Assembly: GCA_036005845.1 (NCBI GenBank)
Contig: DASYQD010000118.1
Span: 1-64,000 of the forward strand
From: DASYQD01 sp036005845
GTDB lineage: Bacteria; Acidobacteriota; Thermoanaerobaculia; Multivoradales; JAIOJS01
Direction of reading: 5' to 3'
DNA: 64,000 nucleotides
The position numbers were made by a program, and so were the translations under genes. Within the stretch, counting starts at the first letter, position 1, and each line of letters begins with the position of its first letter. This document shows, in pieces, positions 46,689 to 55,757 of this stretch. The notes under the pieces are model-generated. The model made no database searches and was not told the origin of the DNA. It worked only from the letters and a program-made list of their open reading frames with translations.

Positions 46689-48635
46689 ATGCGCGCACTG
46701 CTGCCGGCCTTGCTGCTGGCCCTCTTCGGCGGCTGGTGCGGCACCTTTTACTACGGCGCCTCGGCGCCGGCGGTGATCTGCGGGCACCTGTTGCTGCTCG
46801 GCGCGGCGGCGTGGGGTTGGCGCGGCTGGGACCCCTTGCGCCTCGGACCATGGGGAAAGGTGCTGGCGCCGCTGCTCTGGCTCTGGCTGGTGCTGGCGAT
46901 GCGCGCCTCGCCGGTGTCGCGCGCCGGCTGGCTGGCGGCGGCGCTGCTGCCGGTGTTCCTGGCGCTGCCGGCGGCGGTGGCGCGCTGCTGGGCGACGGCC
47001 GAGGAGCGGCGGCGCGGCGCTTTCGCGATCGCCATGGTCGCCGGCGGCACCGGCGCGGTGGCGCTCGCCGGCGCCTGGTTGCAGGGGAGCCCGCGCGCGG
47101 CGCAGCCGCTCGGCAACGCCGTCGTGCTCGGCGAGTTCCTCGTCACCTTGGCGCCTCTGGCGCTGCTGCCGGCCTTGCGCGAGAGGGGCACGCGGCGGTG
47201 GGTTGCGGTGGCGGCGCTCGGGCTCGTGCTGGCGGCCATGCTCGCCACGCGGTCGGTGGCGACTGCGGCAGCCGCCGTGGTCGGCGCCGCCATCGCGTTG
47301 CCGCGCGGCAAGCGGCGATGGCTGCTGGTGCCGCTGCTGGCCGGCGCGCTCGTGCTCGGCCCACGTCTCGCGCGTATCGCCGCCGACGAGGACGGCTCGC
47401 TGCAGGCGCGCCAGAGCTACTGGCGCGGTGCCGTCCGCGGGCTCGCCGTCCACCCGTGGCTCGGCTGGGGGCCGGGCGCCAGCGCCTGGACGCTGGCCGC
47501 GCACATCGTGCCGCGGCCGGCGGCGAACACGCCGGGTGAGGTGCCGGCCGATCCGCACAGCCTGCCGCTGCAGCTTGCCTACGAGCTGGGGCTGCCGGGG
47601 CTCGCGTTGGCAACCGCCCTCGGCGTCGCGTTCGCGCTGGCGCGGAGTCGCGAGCTGGGGCCGGCCGACGCGGTCGAGCTGCGGCGCACGGGTCTCGCCG
47701 GGTTGGCCGCCGGTGTCACCGCGCTGGCCGCCGGCCCGACGCTGGCGACGACCGCGCCCTGGGTCGCGTTGGCGATCGCGGCCGGCGCGGCGCTGGCCGG
47801 CAGCGCGGCGCCTGCGGCCCGCGCGCCGCGCGGAATGGGGTGGCTGTACGCGGCCGTCGCCCTGCTGTTGCTGGCGCCGCTCGACGCCGCGCTCGCCTGC
47901 TACGGCGTCGCCCGCCGCTCGCCGCCGCCGCAGGCCGGCTCGTGGATGGCGCTCGCCGTCGAGCTCGACCCGCAGATGCCGCTCTACCGCGCGCGGCTCG
48001 GCTGGCTGGCGCCCGATGCCACGCGGCGCCGTCTCGAGCTCGCCCGCGCCGCGACCGGTGCTCCGGGAGTGGCCGCTCTGCCGCTAGCCGCCGGTTGGGC
48101 GGCGCAGATGCTTGCCGGCTCCGGCGACCCGGGCGGCGAGCCGCTGCTGGCGGTGGCCTGCAATGCCGACCCGCTCGCCGGTACCGCGCCTTTCCTGCTC
48201 GCCTTCGCCCAGCCGGATTCGCCGCGGGCGCCCGCCCTCGCCGCGCGCGCCATACTCGCCGATCCGGCGCTGCTCGCCGCCGTCGACTTCGAAGCGCGGC
48301 CCGAGCTGCTCGCCGCCGCCCTCGGCGAGGTGGCGCGCTGGGACGGCGTCGACGCCGGCCTGCGCAAGGCGATCCTCGACGTCGCCGCGCGCTTGCCATC
48401 GCCGCGCCAGGGCGCTATCGGCCGGCGCGGCATCGCCATGGACGACGAGGCCACGACGGCTGTCTCGCTCATTGCCTTCCGGCGGCTCCCCTGGCCGCAG
48501 ACCCTCGGCTTCGTCGGCGTCCGGCTGCCCGAGGCGCGCATCCTCTCCAAGCTCTCGGGCGCCGGCTGGTTGCGCACGACGCGGCCGGGCGCCTTTCCGC
48601 AGCCGTGCGTGCTGCCCGCGCCGCCGGGCCGCTGA
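46689..48635 (+). CDS. O-antigen ligase-like (Wzy/WaaL family) membrane protein
   Basis: This is a 648-residue membrane protein with about eleven helices in the first 440 residues and a soluble C-terminal part. HPWLGWGPGASAWTL followed by PHSLPLQLAYELGLPGLAL is the Wzy_C signature (GxGPG ... H/N ... ExGxxG). It would ligate or polymerise polysaccharide in the periplasm. ATG 46689 is preferred over 46662 because the hydrophobic segment begins there; a TATGAT at 46674-46679 could then give a nearly leaderless message. It lies between the two lysine-degradation genes but on the opposite strand. Confidence 0.8.
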   Translation: MRALLPALLLALFGGWCGTFYYGASAPAVICGHLLLLGAAAWGWRGWDPLRLGPWGKVLAPLLWLWLVLAMRASPVSRAGWLAAALLPVFLALPAAVARCWATAEERRRGAFAIAMVAGGTGAVALAGAWLQGSPRAAQPLGNAVVLGEFLVTLAPLALLPALRERGTRRWVAVAALGLVLAAMLATRSVATAAAAVVGAAIALPRGKRRWLLVPLLAGALVLGPRLARIAADEDGSLQARQSYWRGAVRGLAVHPWLGWGPGASAWTLAAHIVPRPAANTPGEVPADPHSLPLQLAYELGLPGLALATALGVAFALARSRELGPADAVELRRTGLAGLAAGVTALAAGPTLATTAPWVALAIAAGAALAGSAAPAARAPRGMGWLYAAVALLLLAPLDAALACYGVARRSPPPQAGSWMALAVELDPQMPLYRARLGWLAPDATRRRLELARAATGAPGVAALPLAAGWAAQMLAGSGDPGGEPLLAVACNADPLAGTAPFLLAFAQPDSPRAPALAARAILADPALLAAVDFEARPELLAAALGEVARWDGVDAGLRKAILDVAARLPSPRQGAIGRRGIAMDDEATTAVSLIAFRRLPWPQTLGFVGVRLPEARILSKLSGAGWLRTTRPGAFPQPCVLPAPPGR

Positions 48636-48731
48636 GGGGCGACGGGCAAATCCGCAGGAGCTGCGGAGAAGGCTGCGGAAATCCGCCCGCCGAAAGGCCC
48701 CGATCCCGCGTCGCTAAAGGGTTCGCGAGCG

Positions 48732-48757
48732 GTTTGCACACAAGGTTGTGCGCAAAC
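48732..48757. terminator. Inverted repeat between convergent genes
   Basis: GTTTGCACACAA (48732-48743) and TTGTGCGCAAAC (48746-48757) match at 11 of 12 positions. The repeat lies 8 bases after the stop of the lysine aminotransferase gene on the minus strand and 97 bases after the ligase-like gene on the plus strand. No T-run follows, so it may be an atypical terminator or a protein-binding site. Confidence 0.4.
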
Positions 48758-48764
48758 AGCTAAG

Positions 48765-50120
48765 TCATTGATTCTGCGAGCGCAGCACCTGCCCCAGCGC
48801 GCGCTCGCTGCGGCGGATCCCCTCGTCGACCTCCTCGCGGGTGACGACGAGGGCGGGCCGGAAGCGCACCGAGCGCTCGCCGCAGGGCAGCGCCATGAAG
48901 TCGTGCTCCGCCATCGCCTTGATGCTGGCGTTGCGCAGCTCCGTCGAGGGCAGGTCGAAGGCGGCGTAGAGGCCGAGGCCGCGGGCGTTGGTGACCTTGC
49001 CGGGGAAGGCGCCCTCGAGCCCGCGCAGACCGGCGAGCAGGTGCCGCCCCATCGCCTCGGCGTTCTGCAGCAGCTCGTCCTCCTCGATGATCTCGACGAA
49101 GCGCTGGCAGCGCACCATGTCGACCAGGTTGCCGCCCCAGGTGGAGTTGATGCGGCTGCTGACCTTGAACACCGAGTCCACCTCGTCGACGCGCGCCGTC
49201 GAGGCCATGCCGCACTGCTGCGTCTTCTTGCCGAAGGCGAAGAGGTCGGGCTCGACGCCGTAGTGCTCGAAGCACCACCAGCGGCCGGTGGTGGCGAAGC
49301 CGGTCTGCACCTCGTCGAACACCAGCATCACCTCGTGCTCGTCGGCGATCTGCCGCAGGGCGCGCAGGAACTCGGGGCGGAAGTGGTTGTCGCCGCCCTC
49401 GGACTGGATGGTCTCGACGATGATCGCCGCGACGTCGGGCGCCCGCTCCGCGAGCGCCGCGTGGATGGCGTCGATCGCCTGCCGCTCCTCCTGCTGCACC
49501 CGCCGCAGCACCTCCTCGGTGACCGGGAACGACAGCGCCGGGTTGTGGATGCGCGGCCAGTCGAACTTGGGGAAGTAGTCGGTCTTCCGCGGGTCGGTAT
49601 TGGTGAGCGAAAGCGTGTAGCCGCTGCGGCCGTGGAAGGCCTGCCGGAAGTGGATGACCTGGCGGCCGAGCTCCTCCTTCCGTCCGGCGGCGAAGTTCTT
49701 GCGCACCTTCCAGTCGAACGCGGCCTTGAGCGCGTTCTCCACCGCCAGCGCGCCGCCGTCGACGAAGAAGAGCCGCTTCGCGTAGGCCGCCGGCATGGTG
49801 CGGGCGAAGGTGGCGACGAACTCGGCGAAATAGGGCGTGTAGAGGTCAGCGTTGGAGGGCTTGAACACGGCAGCCCGCAGCAGGCGCTCCCGGACCTCGG
49901 GGGTGAGCAGCTTGGGGTGGTTGTACCCCATGGGGTAGCTCGAGAAGTTGGTGAAGAAGTCCAGCAGCTCGCGCTCCCGCAGGCTGTCGTAGAGCCAGCT
50001 CCCGTGGCTGCGCTCGAGGTCGAGCACCAGGCCGAAACCGTCCGCCAGCATGTGCTGCTTGAGGGTGTCGTGCACCTCGGAAGGGGCGACGCGCAGGGAG
50101 GTCGCGGTGGCGATGCTCAT
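48765..50120 (-). CDS. lat: L-lysine 6-aminotransferase (lysine epsilon-aminotransferase)
   Basis: Lat transfers the epsilon-amino group of lysine to 2-oxoglutarate, giving 2-aminoadipate semialdehyde, using PLP. The 451-residue product is a class III aminotransferase with family-specific segments LLDFFTNFSSYPMGYNHPKL, IHFRQAFHGRSGYTLSLTNT and LVFDEVQTGFATTGRWWCFE. The PLP Lys is one of Lys298/Lys299 in FAFGKKTQQCG, where the M. tuberculosis enzyme has Lys300. The RINSTWGGNLVDMVR segment is also Lat-like. It works with the ALDH7-type gene at 44983-46539 to convert lysine to 2-aminoadipate. Confidence 0.93.
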   Translation of the reverse strand: MSIATATSLRVAPSEVHDTLKQHMLADGFGLVLDLERSHGSWLYDSLRERELLDFFTNFSSYPMGYNHPKLLTPEVRERLLRAAVFKPSNADLYTPYFAEFVATFARTMPAAYAKRLFFVDGGALAVENALKAAFDWKVRKNFAAGRKEELGRQVIHFRQAFHGRSGYTLSLTNTDPRKTDYFPKFDWPRIHNPALSFPVTEEVLRRVQQEERQAIDAIHAALAERAPDVAAIIVETIQSEGGDNHFRPEFLRALRQIADEHEVMLVFDEVQTGFATTGRWWCFEHYGVEPDLFAFGKKTQQCGMASTARVDEVDSVFKVSSRINSTWGGNLVDMVRCQRFVEIIEEDELLQNAEAMGRHLLAGLRGLEGAFPGKVTNARGLGLYAAFDLPSTELRNASIKAMAEHDFMALPCGERSVRFRPALVVTREEVDEGIRRSERALGQVLRSQNQ

Positions 50121-50361
50121 GCTGTCTCTCCTGGGGATCTAGAGGCCGGGATGTCCAGATGTCGCCGGCGGGGGGGGCCGAACCTGAGAAGGAGCGGCTG
50201 GATCGTACCACCGGCTGGAAGAGACGGTCAACGCAACGTGTTACGAGCGTGAATCTTTTTGAAATTGAGCGCGTAGTAGGGGTGTCGACACGAGCGCGAA
50301 CCTGCGCCGGCGCCACTGGAAGGCCAGAAGCGCCGGTCGCGTTGAACGAGGTGGACTTGTC

Positions 50362-51576
50362 ATGGCGAAGAAGTGGATGGTCGTCGGTGCCCTCGTAGTG
50401 CTGGCCGGTGGGGCGGGCGTGGTGTTGAAGGCCACCAACAAGCAGAAGCCGAAGGAGCAGGAGTCTCCGTTCCGCCTCGGCAAGGCGCAGGTCGAGGACC
50501 TGCAGGTGAGCGTCCGCGAGGTGGGCGTCGTCGACCCCGAGATCAAGGTCGACGTCAAGTCGCCGGTCTCCGGCCGCGTCACCGACCTCGACGTGCGCGA
50601 GGGCGACGTCGTCACCCGCGGCGAGGTGCTCGCCGAGGTCGAGCCCGACGTCAACCAGGCGCAGTCGCTCTCCGACGTCAAGGCCGCGGTGTCGCAGGCC
50701 GAGCTGCGGCTGCGCGACGCCGACCGCCTCCTCACCAACCAGAAGGCGCTCTTCGCCGCGGGCCTGGTGGCCAACGACAAGCTGCGCGACGCGCAGATGG
50801 TGCGCGACCTCGCCTCCGACTCGCTGACCAACGCGCGCGCTCGCTACAGCATCGTCGAGCAGCACGGTATCCCGATCTCGGGCCGCGGCCACAGCCAGAG
50901 CGCCCGGGTGGCGACGCCGATGGCGGGCATCGTCATCACCAAGGGCGTCGAGCTCGGCGAGAGCGTCACCTCCGGCGTCTCCTCGTTCAACGAGGGCACG
51001 GTGCTCTTCACCGTCGCCGATCTCAAGTCGCTGCTCATCAAGGTCAATCTCAACGAGGTCGACATCGCCAAGGTGCGCGTCGGCCAGCCGGTGCGCGTCA
51101 CCCTCGACGCGTACCCGCAGAAGGTGTTCAACGGCAAGGTGCGCTTCGTCGCCCCGGCCGCCAAGATCGTCGACAAGATCAAGGTCTTCCAGGTCGAGAT
51201 CGCCCTCGACCAGCTCGACGACGCTTTCCGCACCGGCATGTCCGCCAACGTCGAGATCCTCGGCGAGAGCCGTCCGAAGACGCTGTCGATCCCGCTCGAG
51301 GCGCTGCAGCGGCGCGACGGCAAGACGGTGGTCTACCGTCTCAAGCCCAACCTGCCCGAGAAGCAGGTGGCCAAGGCGCGCGAGGCCCTCAACGGCCGCA
51401 GCAAGTTCGTCTGGCTGTCGGAGAACTGGAAGGACTACTTCGACGCCGTCCCCGTCGACGCCGGCATCGCCACCCTGGAGCGCGTCGAGGTGCGGGCGGG
51501 CCTCAAGGCCGGCGACCAGATCGCGCTCGAGGACGTCAGCCGCAAGAAGGTCGAGAAGGACGACGAGAATAATTAG
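50362..51576 (+). CDS. Periplasmic adaptor (HlyD/MacA-like) of an ABC exporter
   Basis: This is a 404-residue membrane-fusion protein anchored by one N-terminal helix (WMVVGALVVLAGGAGVVL). A split biotinyl-lipoyl domain (VKSPVSGRVTDLDVREGDVV ... RVATPMAGIVITKGVELGES) flanks a short alpha-helical hairpin (about residues 95-165). Beta-barrel and membrane-proximal domains follow. The lipoyl domain motif ATPMAGIV is as in MacA. It is the first gene of a four-gene operon with an ATPase and two permeases. The 240 bases upstream hold a TTGAAA at 50260 but no convincing -10 box. Confidence 0.88.
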   Translation: MAKKWMVVGALVVLAGGAGVVLKATNKQKPKEQESPFRLGKAQVEDLQVSVREVGVVDPEIKVDVKSPVSGRVTDLDVREGDVVTRGEVLAEVEPDVNQAQSLSDVKAAVSQAELRLRDADRLLTNQKALFAAGLVANDKLRDAQMVRDLASDSLTNARARYSIVEQHGIPISGRGHSQSARVATPMAGIVITKGVELGESVTSGVSSFNEGTVLFTVADLKSLLIKVNLNEVDIAKVRVGQPVRVTLDAYPQKVFNGKVRFVAPAAKIVDKIKVFQVEIALDQLDDAFRTGMSANVEILGESRPKTLSIPLEALQRRDGKTVVYRLKPNLPEKQVAKAREALNGRSKFVWLSENWKDYFDAVPVDAGIATLERVEVRAGLKAGDQIALEDVSRKKVEKDDENN

Positions 51577-51605
51577 TCGAGTCGGCTCGGGATAGGAACA
51601 CCATC

Positions 51606-52298
51606 ATGGCTACTCCCATCATCACCACCCGCGGCCTCACCAAGGTCTACGGCGAGAACGGCAATGCGGTGCACGCGCTGCGCGGCATCGACCTCGACGT
51701 CGAGCGTGGCGAGTTCGTCGCCCTGGTCGGCCCTTCGGGCTCGGGCAAGAGCACGCTGATGGCCATCCTCGGCTGCCTCGACACGCCCTCGGGAGGCACC
51801 TACGCGCTCGACGGCGAGCAGGTGCAGGACCTGTCGGGGCCCGAGCTCGCCGCCATCCGCAACGAGAAGGTGGGCTTCGTCTTCCAGCAGTACAACCTGC
51901 TGCCCAAGGCGAGCATCTCGCGCAACGTCGAGCTGCCGATGCTCTACGCCGGCGTCGGCCGCAAGGAGCGGCGCCAGCGCGCGCAGGAGCTGCTCGAGAA
52001 GGTGGGGCTCGGCGACCGTTTCAACGCGTTGCCGGCGCAGCTCTCCGGCGGCCAGCGTCAGCGCGTGGCGATCGCCCGCGCGCTCGCCAACCGGCCGGCG
52101 CTGCTGCTCGCCGACGAGCCCACCGGCGCCCTCGACTCGCACACCGGCGGCGAGGTGCTGGCCCTCTTCCGCGAGCTCTACGCGCAGGGCAACACCGTCA
52201 TCCTGGTCACCCACGACCCGGCGATCGCGGCCCTCGCCAACCGCCGCGTCGAGCTGCACGACGGACGGGTGCACGTGCCCGAGGAGCTGGCGGCATGA
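51606..52298 (+). CDS. ABC transporter ATP-binding protein (MacB/LolD-like)
   Basis: This is a 230-residue ABC ATPase. Walker A is GPSGSGKST, the Q-loop is VFQQYNLLPKAS, the signature is LSGGQRQRVAIARAL, Walker B is LLLADEPTGALD, and the switch His is in VTHDPAIA. The LolD/MacB features ETGALDS-like DEPTGALDS and KVYGENGNAVHALRGIDL are present. It works with the two FtsX-like permeases that follow; the permease start overlaps its stop by four bases. Confidence 0.95.
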   Translation: MATPIITTRGLTKVYGENGNAVHALRGIDLDVERGEFVALVGPSGSGKSTLMAILGCLDTPSGGTYALDGEQVQDLSGPELAAIRNEKVGFVFQQYNLLPKASISRNVELPMLYAGVGRKERRQRAQELLEKVGLGDRFNALPAQLSGGQRQRVAIARALANRPALLLADEPTGALDSHTGGEVLALFRELYAQGNTVILVTHDPAIAALANRRVELHDGRVHVPEELAA

Positions 52299-53629
52299 GA
52301 CTCTGGCGGCGCAAGGGCCGCGGGGAAGGGGGAGACGAGCCGCGGAAGCCCAAGCGGGCCAAGCGGCCGAAGGTCGCAGGCTCCAAGGGCTCCTTCCGCG
52401 AGCGGCTCCAGGAATCCTGGATCGAGCTCAAGGAGTCCCCGGGCCGCTCGTTCTTGCAAGCGCTGGGAGTGATGCTCGGCGTCGCCTCGGTGCTCGGCGG
52501 CTTCTCGATCGCCGACAGCCAGCGCCAGCAGACCGAGCGCATCTTCGCCAGGATCGGCGGCATCGACAAGCTCAACGTGCTGCCCAAGGACGTCGTCAAC
52601 GACGGCACGCCGAGCGCGCTGCAGACCGCCAACCTCGGACTGCGGCTCGACGACGCCAACCGCGGCGAGTTGCTGCCTACCGCGAAAGGCGTCAACGCCA
52701 CCAGCATCCAGAAGCAGGCGCGGGCCCGCGTGCGCTCGGAGTTCACCGACGAGGAGCGTGACATCTCCGGCATCGGCGCCGACTACATCGCGATGAACGG
52801 CTACGAGATCGAGGAGGGGCGCTCCTTCTCGACCAACGACATGGAGATCGGCGCGCCGGTGGCCATCCTCGGCCGCGTCGCCGCCGCCGACATCTTCCCG
52901 ACCGGCGAGATCGTCGGCAAGCAGATCCGCATCGGCGACATCCCGGTGACCGTCATCGGCGTCTTCCGCGAGAAGGTGTTCCGCTTCCGCGAGGGCCAGC
53001 AGAACATCTTCGCCTGGCGCAACCGCATCGTGGCGGTGCCCGCGGCGCTGATCTCCAACCGCATGCAGGGCGACGACTATAACCGCCTGCAGCGCATCAC
53101 CTTCCGGATTCCCGACCTCAAGGCGATGACCGACTTCTCCAAGGAGCTGCAGTCGCTGGTCACCGTCAACCACCGCCTGCAGGACGACTTCCGTCTCGAC
53201 GACGTCAAGAAGCGGCTCGAGCGGCAGCTCTCGCAGGGGCAGGTCTACAACGTCATCTTCATGCTCTCCGGCGTGCTGGCGTTGATCGGCGGTGGCATGG
53301 TCAACGTCAACATCCAGCTCGCCTCGCTCAAGGAACGGGTGCGCGAGGTGGGCGTCAAGATGGCGCTCGGCGCCTCCGGCCGCGAGATCTTCAAGTCGTT
53401 CATGACCGAGGCGCTGCTGCTCACCCTGCTCGGCGCCGTTTCCGGCTACGCCATCGGCATCGCCTTCTCGTGGACGATCACCAAGTCGATCGGCATCCCG
53501 CTGGCGCTGGCGCCGAAGAGCTTCATCCTCGCCACCGCGATGGCGGTGGTGTTCGGTTTCCTCTTCGCGCTGTACCCGGCCGCCAAGGCGAGCCGGCAGT
53601 CGCCGATGGAGGCGCTGCGTTATGAGTGA
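52295..53629 (+). CDS. ABC transporter permease, MacB/FtsX-like, copy 1
   Basis: This is a 444-residue permease. A very basic cytoplasmic start (about 45 residues, KPKRAKRPKVAGSKG) leads to the first helix near residue 55 (FLQALGVMLGVASVLGG). A MacB periplasmic core domain (about 75-310) contains AVAILGRVAA-type segments (GAPVAILGRVAAADIFPTGE). Three helices and the ALYPAAKASRQSPMEALRYE ending follow, as in MacB. It overlaps the ATPase gene by four bases and the next permease gene by eight. Confidence 0.93.
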   Translation: MRLWRRKGRGEGGDEPRKPKRAKRPKVAGSKGSFRERLQESWIELKESPGRSFLQALGVMLGVASVLGGFSIADSQRQQTERIFARIGGIDKLNVLPKDVVNDGTPSALQTANLGLRLDDANRGELLPTAKGVNATSIQKQARARVRSEFTDEERDISGIGADYIAMNGYEIEEGRSFSTNDMEIGAPVAILGRVAAADIFPTGEIVGKQIRIGDIPVTVIGVFREKVFRFREGQQNIFAWRNRIVAVPAALISNRMQGDDYNRLQRITFRIPDLKAMTDFSKELQSLVTVNHRLQDDFRLDDVKKRLERQLSQGQVYNVIFMLSGVLALIGGGMVNVNIQLASLKERVREVGVKMALGASGREIFKSFMTEALLLTLLGAVSGYAIGIAFSWTITKSIGIPLALAPKSFILATAMAVVFGFLFALYPAAKASRQSPMEALRYE

Positions 53630-54947
53630 CACGCTGCGACTTTTCCAGCCCGCGGCGGTCGAGGAGCACGCAGCGGCCGCCGAGGCGGCGCCGCGGCAGC
53701 GCCGCCGGCGCTCGTTCGGCAACAAGATCGCGCTCGCCTGGGAGGTGGTCACCGGCGGCCTGCGCGAGCTGTGGGCGCACAAGCTGCGCTCGACCCTCAC
53801 CCTGACGCTGCTCATGCTCGGCGTCTTCGCGCTGGTGGTGATGATCTCCGTCCTCGACGGCGTCATGGACAAGATCTCCACCGGCTTCGCGGGCATGAGC
53901 TGGGACGGCACGCTGGTGCTCACTCCCAAGGCCGCCAAGACCTCGGAGGAGCAGAAGCGCTTCGCGATGAGCACCGGCCTCTCCTGGGAAGATCTCGGGC
54001 GCATCACCGCGCCGCACCCCAAGGTGCTCGGCTTCTCGCCGCGCGCCGTCAAGCGCTCCGCCGTGCGCACCACCGGCGGCACCGAGCGCATCTTCGTCAG
54101 CGGCGTCACCTCCGAGTACTCGTTCCTGATGAACCGCCCCATCGGCATGGGCCGCGGCATCACGCTCAACGACCAGCGGCGCCACTCGACGGTGGCGGTG
54201 GTGGGCGCCTCGCTCGGCGCCAAGCTCTTCGGCGGCAGCGACCCGGTGGGCCGCGACATGGTGATCGAGGGCGTGCCCTACCGCATCGTCGGCGTGCTCG
54301 CCTCCGGCCAGATCTTCAACGAGGAGATGTGGCAGGACGCCAACGGCGCGCTGGTGCCGATCGAGACCTACATGGACCGCCTCGACGCCGACCACCAGCT
54401 CACGCTCATCTCGGTCAAGCTGCGCCACACGCGCGACCTCGACGAGGTGCAGGCCGCCATGCTCGGCCGCGCCCGCCAGGCGCACCACGGCATCGAGGAC
54501 GTCGAGGTGCGCAACCTCGACGCCGAGGCGGCGCGCGGCTATCAGGACTTCCTCAACCAGATGCACGGCTGGCAGGTGGTGCTCTACAGCCTCGCCGGCA
54601 CCGTGCTGCTCGTCGGCGGCGTCGGCGTGCTGTCGGTGATGCTGATCTCCTTCGCCGACCGCCGCTACGAGATCGGCCTGCGCAAGGCCATCGGCGCCGA
54701 CGACCACCAGATCCTCGTCCAGTTCCTGCTCGAGGCATTGGTGCTGGCCGCGCTCGGCGCGACCGTGGGCACGGTTGCGGGCAGCGCGCTCTGCCAGTGG
54801 CTGTCGCACCTGTTTCCATATGGGCTGGTCGTGAACCCCTTTGGGCTGGCGCTGGCGTGGGGCATCGCCCTGCTGCTCGCCTTCACCTTCGGGCTCTATC
54901 CCGCCATCCGGGCGGCGAAGCTGAGCCCGATGGAAGCGATGCGGTAG
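53622..54947 (+). CDS. ABC transporter permease, MacB/FtsX-like, copy 2
   Basis: This is a 441-residue permease of the same fold as copy 1: N-terminal helix near residue 60 (LTLTLLMLGVFALVVMISVL), a periplasmic core domain, three helices from about 320 and the ending GLYPAIRAAKLSPMEAMR. Having two different single-unit permeases with one ATPase suggests a heterodimeric exporter. The gene starts eight bases inside copy 1. The substrate is unknown; MacAB relatives export peptides, lipids or macrolides. Confidence 0.93.
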   Translation: MSDTLRLFQPAAVEEHAAAAEAAPRQRRRRSFGNKIALAWEVVTGGLRELWAHKLRSTLTLTLLMLGVFALVVMISVLDGVMDKISTGFAGMSWDGTLVLTPKAAKTSEEQKRFAMSTGLSWEDLGRITAPHPKVLGFSPRAVKRSAVRTTGGTERIFVSGVTSEYSFLMNRPIGMGRGITLNDQRRHSTVAVVGASLGAKLFGGSDPVGRDMVIEGVPYRIVGVLASGQIFNEEMWQDANGALVPIETYMDRLDADHQLTLISVKLRHTRDLDEVQAAMLGRARQAHHGIEDVEVRNLDAEAARGYQDFLNQMHGWQVVLYSLAGTVLLVGGVGVLSVMLISFADRRYEIGLRKAIGADDHQILVQFLLEALVLAALGATVGTVAGSALCQWLSHLFPYGLVVNPFGLALAWGIALLLAFTFGLYPAIRAAKLSPMEAMR

Positions 54948-54998
54948 GTCGAGAGATCGCGCCACCGCGGAGCGGAAAGGCGAGATCGTGCCTGCTCG

Positions 54999-55027
54999 TT
55001 GACAAGGGAGCTTCCGGGAGCTACCTT
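54999..55027 (+). promoter_or_regulatory. Promoter of toxin-antitoxin pair 2 with direct repeats
   Basis: TTGACA (54999-55004) and TACCTT (55022-55027) are 17 bases apart. Two GGGAGCT direct repeats (55006-55012 and 55016-55022) are 10 bases apart, one helical turn, between the boxes. Transcription would begin close to the antitoxin ATG at 55034, so the message may be leaderless. The repeats could be the antitoxin binding sites. Confidence 0.55.
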
Positions 55028-55033
55028 GGCGTC

Positions 55034-55327
55034 ATGCGCGCCGTCGGCCTCAAGGTACTGAAGAACAAGCTCAGCGAGTACATCCGCATGGCGGCCAGCG
55101 GTGAGACCGTCCTGGTCACCGACAGGGATCGGGTGGTGGCGGAGATTACTCCGCCGCGAGCCGGACGCAGTCCGCTGCTGGCTGATGCGATGCTCGCCGA
55201 CGCCGTGCGCGCAGGCTGGTTGACACCTGCGCTGGTGGCGCCCGGTGCGGCGCCGCCACCGCGCAAGCCGGTAGCGAAGCTGCGCGAGATCCTGGACGAG
55301 CTCGAGGCGGACCGCGAGGATCGGTGA
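55034..55327 (+). CDS. Phd-type antitoxin
   Basis: This is a 97-residue antitoxin. The N-terminal Phd domain is VGLKVLKNKLSEYIRMAASG followed by VLVTDRDRVVAEITPP. The C-terminal part, Pro-rich and then acidic (ILDELEADREDR), would bind the toxin. The toxin gene begins inside its stop codon (GTGA overlap). It shows no close similarity to the antitoxin at 25059 beyond the family fold. No Shine-Dalgarno is seen, consistent with a leaderless start. Confidence 0.85.
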   Translation: MRAVGLKVLKNKLSEYIRMAASGETVLVTDRDRVVAEITPPRAGRSPLLADAMLADAVRAGWLTPALVAPGAAPPPRKPVAKLREILDELEADREDR

Positions 55328-55731
55328 TTTACCTCGACACCTCGGTGGTGCTGGCGCACCTTCTGATCGAGGATCGCCAGCCGCCGGCTGCGCTTTGGGA
55401 TCATTCGCTCGCCTCCAGTCGCTTGCTCGAGTACGAGCTGTGGACGCGGCTGCACGCGCGCAACTTGGGCGCGAGCCATGGTGATGAAGCGCGTGCGTTG
55501 CTGAACCGCGTGAGCTTCGTGGAGCTGGCTCCGCCGATCCTGGCTCGCGCTCTCGAGCCTTGGCCGCTTCCGCTGCGCACGCTCGATGCGCTCCACTTGG
55601 CGTCGATGACGTTCCTGGTGAGTCGACGCCAGGCGATCGCTCTCGCCAGCTACGACCAACGACAGATCGCCGCCGCCCGCGCTCTCGGCTTTCAGATCGC
55701 CGATGTCGAGACGATGACGCCGCCGAGCTGA
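55324..55731 (+). CDS. VapC-like PIN-domain toxin
   Basis: This is a 135-residue PIN endoribonuclease. The acidic residues are Asp in IYLDTSVVLAHLL, Glu in LLEYELWTRL, Asp in LRTLDALHLAS and a last Asp in ASYDQRQIAAARALG. LDALHLAS is typical of VapC. The GTG start overlaps the antitoxin stop, so the pair is coupled. It should be an active ribonuclease when unbound. Confidence 0.88.
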   Translation: MIYLDTSVVLAHLLIEDRQPPAALWDHSLASSRLLEYELWTRLHARNLGASHGDEARALLNRVSFVELAPPILARALEPWPLPLRTLDALHLASMTFLVSRRQAIALASYDQRQIAAARALGFQIADVETMTPPS

Positions 55732-55757
55732 TCGTGTCGCCTCAAGACCGACGACAA

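Noticed and set aside
48647..48690. Repeated AAATCCGC and GCTGCGGA words after the ligase-like gene
   Set aside because: Only two copies of each short word occur, with irregular spacing, so I do not regard it as a CRISPR or regulatory array.
50180..50204. GAACCTG followed by GCGGCTGGATC, resembling the 3' end of 16S rRNA
   Set aside because: Seven unrelated bases interrupt the match, the anti-Shine-Dalgarno CCTCC is missing, and nothing upstream resembles rRNA. It is probably chance similarity in the gap between lat and the exporter operon.
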